A stretch of 15,596 nt of DNA. It comes from TMED13 sp042090305. Lineage in GTDB: Bacteria > Pseudomonadota > Alphaproteobacteria > Methylaequorales > Methylaequoraceae. The position numbers and the translations under genes were made by a program. How positions within the stretch are numbered: position 1 is the first letter of the stretch; each line of letters starts with the position of its first letter. Below the pieces are notes generated by a model. It worked only from the letters and a program-made list of their open reading frames with translations. It was not told the origin of the DNA and did not search any database. This document shows, piece by piece, positions 6,360 to 13,473 of this stretch. The DNA lies in NCBI GenBank assembly GCA_042090305.1, contig JBELJQ010000032.1, positions 1 to 15,596 of the forward strand, given 5' to 3'.

Positions 6360-7871
6360 TTAATTTTTTTGATTACTTGGCATTGATAAGTTTATTTCAC
6401 TTAGATCATTACTACCAAACCATCTTTGTGTTATAGTTTTTCTTCGCGTATAGAATCTTAATCCATCTGGTCCATAAATATTTAAGTCACCAAATAAAGA
6501 ATTCTTCCATCCCCCAAAACTGTGGAACGATGAAGGAACTGGGAGAGGAATGTTAACACCAACCATCCCAATATCTACTTTCTCAGAAAACTCTCTAGCA
6601 TTATTTCCATTTTCTGTAAAAATGCAACAACCATTCCCAAACGAATTTTTATTAATAATCTGAATTCCCTCTTCCACATCGTCAATTTCAATTATTTGAA
6701 GAACAGGGCCAAATATTTCGTTTAAATAGGACTTCATATTAGGTTTAACAGAATCTATCAAGGTAGGGCCAAGAAAATAACCTTTTTTATCATTATTTCG
6801 TCTATCATTTATTTCTCTACCGTCTAAAATAATTTTACTACCCTCCTCTTCCGCTAACTTGATATAATTCTGGACATTATTGAGATGATCATCAGAAACT
6901 AATGGACCATAACTATTTGATTCAAGTTTTTGAAACCCAACTTTGAGACTTTTTACTTTAGTAATAAGGTTATCCATAAAAGGTTGCTTTATTTTCTTTT
7001 CAACCAGCACCACGGATAAAGCCATACATCTTTGTCCAGATGAGCCGAATGCAGCAGAAATTAATTGGTCAATGGCTTGACTAATTTTTGCGTCAGATAA
7101 GACTAAAGCATGATTTTTAGCGCCACCTAAAGCCTGGCATCTCTTACCATTTTTTGTTGAATTTGTATAGATTTGTCTAGCAACATCGGTAGATCCAACA
7201 AAACTTACTGCACTGATTCTTTCATCATCTAACATTTTATTTACTTGTTCTTTTTGACCATTTATTAAATTTAACAATCCTTTTGGTGCTTTCGTTTCAT
7301 TGAATAATTTAGCAATAAATATTGTTGCTAAAGGGTCTTTTTCTGATGGCTTTAGGATGAAGGAATTTCCAGCTGCCAATGCAAGTGGAAACATCCACAA
7401 AGGAATCATGGCTGGAAAATTGAATGGAGTAATTCCTAAGACAACACCAACTGGCGAAAATTGACTCCAAGAATCGATCGATGAACTAATATTTTTATTG
7501 TACTCTCCTTTGAGTATTTCGCCTACCCCACAAGCATACTCAACATTTTCTATTCCTCTTCTTAATTCACCTTTAGCGTCATCATAAACTTTACCTAAAT
7601 CCTCACTAATAAGGCGTGTAATTTTATCCTCATTTTTTTCAAGTAATTCTTTAAATTCAAAAAGTATTTGTGTTCTTTTTGCTACAGAATATGTTTGCCA
7701 TATTTTTTGCGCTTGCAATGAACTTGTTATAGCTTTATCTATTGTATCTTCTGTTGCAGATGTAATTCTAGCAATCTTTTCTTCATTTGTTGGGTTAATA
7801 ACCTCAATTATTTCTCCGCTATCCTTGAATTCTTCTCCAGAAATAATGTGACCCACGTCAATATTTTTCAT
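6360..7871 (-). CDS. mmsA: CoA-acylating methylmalonate-semialdehyde dehydrogenase
   Basis: This aldehyde dehydrogenase converts methylmalonate semialdehyde to propionyl-CoA, or malonate semialdehyde to acetyl-CoA, with CoA and NAD. The frame is open further upstream, but the ATG at 7871 is preferred: it gives 503 residues, the normal length, and begins with the family-like sequence MKNIDVGHIISG. In this numbering, GITPFNFP (Asn151) and LKPSEKDP (Lys174) form the cofactor site, and GQRCMA holds the catalytic Cys282. CQALGGAKNH (245-254) is typical of the MmsA subgroup rather than of general aldehyde dehydrogenases. It heads an operon with the SMP-30-like gene and atoE and is divergent from lysR, an arrangement seen for mmsA in other Proteobacteria. 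The enzyme serves valine, inositol, beta-alanine or 3-hydroxypropionate breakdown, and the sequence does not say which. Confidence 0.93.
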   Translation of the reverse strand: MKNIDVGHIISGEEFKDSGEIIEVINPTNEEKIARITSATEDTIDKAITSSLQAQKIWQTYSVAKRTQILFEFKELLEKNEDKITRLISEDLGKVYDDAKGELRRGIENVEYACGVGEILKGEYNKNISSSIDSWSQFSPVGVVLGITPFNFPAMIPLWMFPLALAAGNSFILKPSEKDPLATIFIAKLFNETKAPKGLLNLINGQKEQVNKMLDDERISAVSFVGSTDVARQIYTNSTKNGKRCQALGGAKNHALVLSDAKISQAIDQLISAAFGSSGQRCMALSVVLVEKKIKQPFMDNLITKVKSLKVGFQKLESNSYGPLVSDDHLNNVQNYIKLAEEEGSKIILDGREINDRRNNDKKGYFLGPTLIDSVKPNMKSYLNEIFGPVLQIIEIDDVEEGIQIINKNSFGNGCCIFTENGNNAREFSEKVDIGMVGVNIPLPVPSSFHSFGGWKNSLFGDLNIYGPDGLRFYTRRKTITQRWFGSNDLSEINLSMPSNQKN

Positions 7872-7928
7872 AAATGAGAATATAAAACCAATTAAATTGC
7901 AGCACAAGATTTATTAATTATTTATCAT

Positions 7929-7944
7929 ATTGCAAAAAAGCAAT
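7929..7944. promoter_or_regulatory. Candidate LysR operator between mmsA and lysR
   Basis: ATTGC-A6-GCAAT is a perfect 5-bp inverted repeat in the 106-base divergent gap. T-N11-A spacing typical of LysR-type boxes can be read within it (T7930/A7942 and T7931/A7943). Further TTGCA half-sites occur at 7897-7901 and 7949-7953. A possible mmsA -10 box (TATGAT on the minus strand, 7924-7929) abuts it, so a bound regulator could act on both promoters. Confidence 0.5.
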
Positions 7945-7965
7945 GTCTTGCATGATATTTTTTGC

Positions 7966-7971
7966 TATTAT
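7966..7971 (+). promoter_or_regulatory. Candidate lysR -10 box giving a near-leaderless mRNA
   Basis: TATTAT (five of six matches to TATAAT) ends six bases before the preferred lysR ATG at 7978, so the predicted transcription start coincides with the start codon. No good -35 is present at 17 bp, which would fit an activated or weak promoter. The inverted repeat at 7929-7944 covers part of that region. Confidence 0.35.
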
Positions 7972-7977
7972 ATAAAA

Positions 7978-8880
7978 ATGTTAAACTGGGATGATCTTAA
8001 TTATTTTCTTACTTTGTCAAGAACAGGAAAATTAAATTTAGCTTCTAAAAAACTTAATGTTGAGTCAACAACTATTTCAAGAAGAGTTATAAGATTAGAA
8101 AAAAAACTTAATCTCGAGCTTTTCAGTAAATCACCTAAGGGGTATTTTCTAACGGAGATGGGTGCAGAACTATTAAAATTTGTGGAGAGGATTGAAAATG
8201 AGGTTTATGGAATTAACGAACAATTTTTAGGAAGTAACCTCAGTATAAAAGGAAAGGTAAGATTAAGTGTCGGAGAAGGTTTAGGAGTAGAAATTATAAG
8301 TAAAAATCTTTATAAATTTTATGAATCATATCCTGATATTGAAATTGAATTACTTGCTGATACAAAATCAAGAAGTCTATCAAATAGAGAAACTGATATT
8401 CTAATATCTTTTTCACAACCACTTAAAGGTAGGCTTAAAACATGGAAAGTATGTGATTATTATGTAAATTTGTACGGAACGAAGTACTATTTAGATAATC
8501 ATAAACAGATAAAGTCTATTAAAGACCTAAAAAATCATAGTTTTGTCAGTTATGTTAATGAATTTATAGAATTTCCAGAATTAAACTACTTAAATGACTT
8601 AAAAGTAAATGCAAACGTAAAGTTTAGCAGTAATAATCTAAGATCACAATTGTTAGCAGTAAAAAATAACATTGGACTAGGGCTTCTTCATACTTTTATA
8701 GCAGATGAAGAACCCGAATTAAAAAAAGTTTTGGAGGATCAGATAAACATAAAAAGAGAGTATTGGATGATTGTTCATGAAAACCTATTTAAGCTACAAA
8801 GAATTAAAGTAGTTTGTAAGTTTTTAACAGAAATAATAAGAGAGAATTTAAAGATCTCAAATAGATCCTTAGCACTTTAG
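7978..8880 (+). CDS. LysR-family transcriptional regulator, divergent from mmsA
   Basis: The preferred ATG at 7978 gives a 300-residue protein beginning MLNWDDLNYFLTLSRTGKL, the normal LysR N-terminus. An upstream TTG at 7930 would add 16 residues with no family match. The winged helix-turn-helix spans about residues 4-62 (LASKKLNVESTTISRRVIRLE, with the recognition helix near 29-36), followed by a linker helix (about 64-84) and a LysR substrate-binding domain (about 90-290). It probably senses a metabolite of the mmsA pathway and controls the mmsA operon and itself through the inverted repeat in the shared promoter region. The effector is unknown. Its last 12 bases overlap the convergent MBL-hydrolase gene. 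Confidence 0.9.
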   Translation: MLNWDDLNYFLTLSRTGKLNLASKKLNVESTTISRRVIRLEKKLNLELFSKSPKGYFLTEMGAELLKFVERIENEVYGINEQFLGSNLSIKGKVRLSVGEGLGVEIISKNLYKFYESYPDIEIELLADTKSRSLSNRETDILISFSQPLKGRLKTWKVCDYYVNLYGTKYYLDNHKQIKSIKDLKNHSFVSYVNEFIEFPELNYLNDLKVNANVKFSSNNLRSQLLAVKNNIGLGLLHTFIADEEPELKKVLEDQINIKREYWMIVHENLFKLQRIKVVCKFLTEIIRENLKISNRSLAL

Positions 8881-9645
8881 AATAAGTCCATCGTAAGCTG
8901 CCTCACAATTTTTAGGTAACATTGAATTTATATGATCATAATCAACATCATAGTTCATATGAGTCAAAACAGATCTTTTTGGTTTTAACTTCTCTATCCA
9001 CATTAAAACCTTATCAAGGTGTGCATGAGTTTTATGGGGTGAAAATCTCAAACAATCAATAATTAATAGATCTAATTTTGATAGCAGATTAAAAGACTCA
9101 TCACAAAAATCGATAACATCTGTACAATAGGCCATGTCATTAATTCTAAAACCAGTAGATTCTGAAAATCCATGATCTTGCGGAAAACTTAAAACCTTAA
9201 GATCATTCAACAAAAAATTTTTTTTTACCACATTAGGTATCAGACAGGGTTTATAATAAAAACCATTAGCTTCAGGTGATAATTCCTCAAAGACATAGGA
9301 GAACCTTTCTTTTATATCATTTATACTTTTCTTTGAAGCATAAAGGTTTATATGCTTATTCATAAGAACATTTAGAAATCTAAAGTCATCGATACCATTT
9401 ATATGGTCAGCATGGGTGTGTGTAATAAAAACTGCATCCAAGTTTGTAATATTAGCATTTAGTAACTGTTGTCTTAAATCTGGAGTTGCATCAATTAGAA
9501 TATCGGTGTTATGTGTCTTAATATAAATTGAGGACCTTAACCTTCTGTTTCTCGGGTTGTTTGGGTTACAAGCCCCCCAATTATTTCCTACAGCTGGAAC
9601 GCCCGATGAACTTCCACAACCTAATATTTGGACTGATAATTCCAC
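8869..9645 (-). CDS. MBL-fold metal-dependent hydrolase (PhnP-like)
   Basis: This 258-residue metallo-beta-lactamase-fold protein opens with LGCGSSSGVP (8-17), as in the PhnP/COG1235 group. Metal ligands are evident: THTHADH (75-81: His76, His78, Asp80, His81), His158 in QDHG, Asp176 in CTDV, and the late THM histidine (His229). CNPNNPRNRRLRSS (26-39) is characteristic of the alphaproteobacterial branch found after tatD. PhnP itself is a cyclic phosphoribosyl phosphodiesterase, but with no phosphonate genes nearby that activity should not be assumed. A phosphodiesterase or nuclease-like role is possible. The start is GTG (9643-9645), two bases after the tatD stop, so it is probably the last gene of the operon. 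Its 3' end overlaps lysR by 12 bases. Confidence 0.85.
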   Translation of the reverse strand: MELSVQILGCGSSSGVPAVGNNWGACNPNNPRNRRLRSSIYIKTHNTDILIDATPDLRQQLLNANITNLDAVFITHTHADHINGIDDFRFLNVLMNKHINLYASKKSINDIKERFSYVFEELSPEANGFYYKPCLIPNVVKKNFLLNDLKVLSFPQDHGFSESTGFRINDMAYCTDVIDFCDESFNLLSKLDLLIIDCLRFSPHKTHAHLDKVLMWIEKLKPKRSVLTHMNYDVDYDHINSMLPKNCEAAYDGLILKC

Positions 9646-9647
9646 TT

Positions 9648-10442
9648 TTAGATTTCTTTAAATAATGAAAAAAAATTATCTGTTGTTATTTTTGCCATAT
9701 TCTCAACTGAAGTGCTCTTGATTTCAGCTAACTTTTCTAAAGTAAACTTAGTATTTGATGGTTCATTTCTTTTTCCTCTATTTGGGACAGGTGACAAATA
9801 TGGTGAATCAGTTTCAACTAATAATTTATCTGTGGGAATATACTTTACAATATCGACTAAATCTTTTGCATTCTTGAAAGTTATAACTCCAGAAAGTGAT
9901 ATATAAAAGCCAACATTTAAGGCTGCTTCTGCCATCTCTTTGGTCGAAGTAAAGCAATGTATCAGGCCTCTAACATTTTTTTTCTTAGTAAAGTTATTTA
10001 ATATACTTATCGTATCTGATTCAGCATTTCGTGTATGAACAATAACGGGCTTATTAGTTAAGCTTGATATTTCTAGGTGCCCTTCAAAAAGCTTTATTTG
10101 ATTAATTTTATTATTAGATTCTCTAAAATAATCTAATCCAGTTTCACCCAACCCTATTACTTTAGGTTTATTGATATTTTCTTTAAGCTGTTTAATTATA
10201 GACTCAAATTGATCATCCGATATATTTTTTTGAACATTATTTGGATGAATACCTGTTGTACACCAAATATTTTTGTATTTCTTTGTTATATTATGGATGG
10301 TTTTAAATTTTTCTAAATTAACAGAAATGCTCAATAAGTATTCAACATCATTTAATTTAGCATTTCGAATAACGGTATCTAAATCATTACTATAATCATC
10401 AAAATCTAGATGACAGTGAGAGTCAACAATTTTATTTTTCAT
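9648..10442 (-). CDS. tatD: TatD-family metal-dependent deoxyribonuclease
   Basis: This 264-residue TIM-barrel hydrolase matches the usual TatD length. The metal ligands are all present: DSHCH (His9, His11), GLGETGLDY (Glu100), VIVHTR (His136), IHCF (His162) and ETDSPYL (Asp212). TatD enzymes are cytoplasmic 3'-5' exonucleases on single-stranded DNA or RNA and take part in DNA quality control. Despite the name they are not needed for Tat export. The start overlaps the metG stop by 11 bases and the following gene starts two bases after its stop, so translation is probably coupled. The holB-metG-tatD order is conserved in many bacteria. Confidence 0.94.
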   Translation of the reverse strand: MKNKIVDSHCHLDFDDYSNDLDTVIRNAKLNDVEYLLSISVNLEKFKTIHNITKKYKNIWCTTGIHPNNVQKNISDDQFESIIKQLKENINKPKVIGLGETGLDYFRESNNKINQIKLFEGHLEISSLTNKPVIVHTRNAESDTISILNNFTKKKNVRGLIHCFTSTKEMAEAALNVGFYISLSGVITFKNAKDLVDIVKYIPTDKLLVETDSPYLSPVPNRGKRNEPSNTKFTLEKLAEIKSTSVENMAKITTDNFFSLFKEI

Positions 10443-11955
10443 ATCTAGGAAACAATGCCTCTGGTTTATTAAATATATGATCTTTTTTTATTATATTTTC
10501 AATATTAAGAAATTTAAAGTTTCTTTCATTTTCGTTAATATTTAAAAGATTAAGAAGGTTTGTAGAAAAATTGGGAATAAAGGGTTGAAGTAAAATCCCA
10601 ATAATTCTAAAGTTTTCAACTAATATAGATAGTCCATTACCTGCTTTGTCTCTGTCAACCTTAAAAACTTTCCAAGGCTCATTTGAGTCTACAAATTTGT
10701 TAAGCTTGTCGATAAATGTAAAAATTTCTTCTAAACATCTGCTTATTTCAAAATTCTGAATCTTTTCATCAATTAACGGTAATAGATCATAACCATCATT
10801 TATTAAATTATAACCTTTGAGTTTTGAATCAATTTTTGAGGGTAAGCAATTATCATAATTTTTATATATAAATTTCATAACCCTTTGTATTAAGTTACCT
10901 AAGTTATTTGATAAGTCAGAATTAATTCTATTTAAAAAAGCTTTCTCTGAAAAGTCACCATCATTTCCAAGTGGTATTTCTCTCATTAAAAAGTATCTAA
11001 ATTGGTCTAAACCAAACTTATCGATCATTACATTAGGATCAATAGTGTTACCTGTTGACTTTGAAATTTTTTTACCTTCATTTGTCCACCATCCGTGCGC
11101 TATTATTCTTTTAGGTAAATTTAATTTATTAGCTAGGAGTAATGCGGGCCAGTAAACAGCGTGAAACTTTAATATATCTTTTCCAATAATATGATATGAA
11201 TTCTGCCAATATTCTTTTTTTTTCTCTAAATCTGGGTAGCCGAGAGAGGTTAAATAATTTACAAGTGCATCAATCCAAACATACATTACGTGATTTGTAT
11301 TCGGAACTTTAATCCCCCAACTAAAGCTAGTTCTAGAAATAGATAAATCTTTTAGTCCAGATTTCACAAAACTCTTAACCTCATTATATCTTGAATCGGG
11401 GTAAACAAAATTTTTGTTTTTTTCATAAAAATCTAAAAGTTTATCTTGCCATTTAGACAATCTAAAGAAATAACTTTCCTCTTCAACCCATTCAACACTT
11501 CCACCATCTATAGTTACTAAGTCACCGTTATCATTTTTAACTAATTCTTTTTCTTGATAATATGCTTCATCTTTTACTGAATACCATCCAGAATATTTAT
11601 CAATATAAACTTGATTGTTTTTTTCAAGATTTTCCCAAAAAAAACTTGCAGCTAAATGATGTCTTTTCTCTGTAGTTCTTATAAAATCATCATTTGTTAA
11701 TTGAAGTTTTTTTGTTAAATCTAAAAAATTTAGGGAAACTTCATCAACAAAATTGTTTGGAGATTTATTATTTTTTCTAGCAGCTTGTTCAACTTTAAGT
11801 CCATGCTCATCAGTTCCTGTGGTAAAATTCACCTCTAAACCTTGAAGTTTATAAAATCTGGCAATTGAGTCACATATAATTGAAGTATATGCATGACCAA
11901 TATGAGGTAAATCATTAACGTAATAAATTGGAGTAGTTATATAGATTTTATTCAT
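10432..11955 (-). CDS. metG: Methionyl-tRNA synthetase
   Basis: This class I synthetase of 507 residues charges tRNA-Met. The HIGH signature appears as LPHIGHAYT (16-24) and the KMSKS loop as KKISKSTGN (295-303). FTTGTDEHG (44-52), HIIGKDILKFHAVYWPA (255-271) and AHGWW (286-290) are diagnostic of MetRS. The region around 124-160 that carries zinc cysteines in the E. coli type has none here (GWYSVKDEAYYQEKEL), as in the zinc-free type common in Alphaproteobacteria. The C-terminal tRNA-binding extension is absent. The gene overlaps the holB stop by 8 bases at its start and the tatD start by 11 bases at its end. Confidence 0.97.
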   Translation of the reverse strand: MNKIYITTPIYYVNDLPHIGHAYTSIICDSIARFYKLQGLEVNFTTGTDEHGLKVEQAARKNNKSPNNFVDEVSLNFLDLTKKLQLTNDDFIRTTEKRHHLAASFFWENLEKNNQVYIDKYSGWYSVKDEAYYQEKELVKNDNGDLVTIDGGSVEWVEEESYFFRLSKWQDKLLDFYEKNKNFVYPDSRYNEVKSFVKSGLKDLSISRTSFSWGIKVPNTNHVMYVWIDALVNYLTSLGYPDLEKKKEYWQNSYHIIGKDILKFHAVYWPALLLANKLNLPKRIIAHGWWTNEGKKISKSTGNTIDPNVMIDKFGLDQFRYFLMREIPLGNDGDFSEKAFLNRINSDLSNNLGNLIQRVMKFIYKNYDNCLPSKIDSKLKGYNLINDGYDLLPLIDEKIQNFEISRCLEEIFTFIDKLNKFVDSNEPWKVFKVDRDKAGNGLSILVENFRIIGILLQPFIPNFSTNLLNLLNINENERNFKFLNIENIIKKDHIFNKPEALFPRYEK

Positions 11956-12829
11956 TTTTTTTAATTTTAAAATATTCTAAAAATATTATTAATAGTTCTT
12001 GTTTTTTATCTTGGTTAGAATTTTCATCAAAATTTTCTTTTATAAAATTTAATAGTCTTAAAGTTAACTTTTTTTTCCCCTCATCATTATTATTTTCAAT
12101 AAAAATCTCTTTTAATTTAAAATAAACTGTATCCATAAGAATGAATTTTAGTTTGCTATAGTCTTTTAAAAATAGACTGTATAAACTTTCAAATTCCTTC
12201 AAATTAAAATTATTATCTTCCATAAATTTCATTAACCTGTTTATAATAGTAATATTATCTTCTTCAAATACAATATTGAGTCTTTCTATACTACCTCTGA
12301 TTATAAATTCATTTTTCTTCAAAATATTTGTATCTACCGTCAAGTTATTTGTCTTACAATAGTTCTCTAAATCTTCGATAGTCAAGTTGTTAAATTTGAG
12401 CAAATTACATCTTGAAATTACTGTTTTTGGAGTTTTTTTAAGATTTTCTAGAATAAGAATAATTATAGTATCATCGGGTGGTTCCTCAATTGTTTTTAAT
12501 AAGGCATTCCAAGATTGAAAATTTAAATAATCGGCATCGTCAAATATTATAAATGTTTTTCCATTTTTAGTTGCATTAGTTAAGTTTGAAAATCTGATTA
12601 TCTCCCTTATGTCATCAATAGATGTATCAGCATCACATTCTAATTTAAATATGCTTTCTAGATAATTTGCTTTATTATTTAATTTATCTTTTAAAAAACT
12701 TACTAACGTTGAATACTTACCAATTCCTTTCTTTCCATGAAAAATCCAGGAATGATAAATATTTTCCAAATTTAAATTTCTCAAGAAATTAATTTGTTTT
12801 TCATGTCCTACAATACTTTGTAAATTCAT
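11948..12829 (-). CDS. holB: DNA polymerase III subunit delta prime
   Basis: This AAA+ clamp-loader subunit loads the beta clamp with the tau and delta subunits. It has a P-loop-like HGKKGIGKYS (31-40), FIIFDDAD (93-100) in the Walker B position, NALLKTIEEPPDDT (108-121), and an SRC motif (139-141) in the sensor/arginine-finger position. At 293 residues it is shorter than E. coli delta prime (334). The cysteine-rich zinc module normally after the P-loop is reduced to a single Cys65. After about residue 160 the sequence is highly diverged and Lys/Asn-rich, so the third domain is recognised only by position. It lies between tmk (two bases upstream) and metG (8-base overlap), the standard alphaproteobacterial order, which supports the call. 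Confidence 0.9.
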   Translation of the reverse strand: MNLQSIVGHEKQINFLRNLNLENIYHSWIFHGKKGIGKYSTLVSFLKDKLNNKANYLESIFKLECDADTSIDDIREIIRFSNLTNATKNGKTFIIFDDADYLNFQSWNALLKTIEEPPDDTIIILILENLKKTPKTVISRCNLLKFNNLTIEDLENYCKTNNLTVDTNILKKNEFIIRGSIERLNIVFEEDNITIINRLMKFMEDNNFNLKEFESLYSLFLKDYSKLKFILMDTVYFKLKEIFIENNNDEGKKKLTLRLLNFIKENFDENSNQDKKQELLIIFLEYFKIKKNE

Positions 12830-12831
12830 TT

Positions 12832-13473
12832 CTATATCGAGTAAGGAAGATTTTTCTTAAAAAACTTTTTTTTATTTAAAATATTAATTATTTTCCTGTG
12901 AATTGATTCGATTGAGTTTGAGGCATCAACGTTTATTAAATGTTTATCTTTTTTTGATAAATTTTCAAACTCAGCCCTTATTTTTTCATGAAATCTATTT
13001 TCTTTTTTCTCATATTTTATTTCTGTTTTTTTTATTGATAAACTTCTTTTAACACCTTCTTTCGGATTAAGGTTTAAAAAAAAGCTAATATTGGGTAAAA
13101 GATTGAATGCAAATTCTTTATGCAGAAACTTTAATTTTCTTATATTAATTTTATTCATGATAATTTGATAACAAATTGTTGAATGGATAAATCTGTCACA
13201 AATAACATTATTTTTTTTTAAAGTTGGAATCAATAATTTTTTAACGTGCTCATGTCTGGCTGCATAAATTAATAATAACTCAGTTTCAGGTAGGAAATTT
13301 TTATATTTATTATTTACTATTAGATCTCTTATAATTTCTGATTCTCTAGTCCCACCAGGTTCGCGTGTTATTATATACTTTTCATTAATAGATTTTAGAG
13401 ACTTAGATAATAATTTAGATTGTGTTGTTTTCCCTACACCTTCACCACCTTCAAAAGAAATGAATTTTTTCAT
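12832..13473 (-). CDS. tmk: Thymidylate kinase
   Basis: This 213-residue P-loop kinase phosphorylates dTMP to dTDP for dTTP synthesis. It has the P-loop FEGGEGVGKTTQS (7-19), the dTMP-binding REPGGT (37-42) and the DRF motif (93-95). In the usual DRYxxS segment Tyr is replaced by Phe and the Ser is kept (DRFIHST), a common variation. The LID region (about 143-168) is Lys-rich. The start overlaps the carboxypeptidase stop in an ATGA junction and holB begins two bases after its stop, so it is translated as part of the operon. Confidence 0.96.
   Translation of the reverse strand: MKKFISFEGGEGVGKTTQSKLLSKSLKSINEKYIITREPGGTRESEIIRDLIVNNKYKNFLPETELLLIYAARHEHVKKLLIPTLKKNNVICDRFIHSTICYQIIMNKINIRKLKFLHKEFAFNLLPNISFFLNLNPKEGVKRSLSIKKTEIKYEKKENRFHEKIRAEFENLSKKDKHLINVDASNSIESIHRKIINILNKKKFFKKNLPYSI

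Noticed and set aside
7872..7907. Upstream start adding 12 residues to MmsA
   Set aside because: The extra segment (MCCNLIGFIFSF) has no family counterpart and would run into the promoter region shared with lysR.
7930..7977. TTG start adding 16 residues to the LysR protein
   Set aside because: The LysR family start fits the ATG at 7978, and the extension overlaps the candidate operator and -10 box.
8869..9645. Phosphonate-degradation PhnP
   Set aside because: Only the fold and family resemblance support it. No phosphonate lyase genes are nearby, and the position after tatD is a conserved housekeeping context, so the specific function was not assigned.
9712..9906. Small plus-strand frame inside tatD
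   Set aside because: It is an antisense shadow. The minus-strand frame carries all TatD metal ligands.
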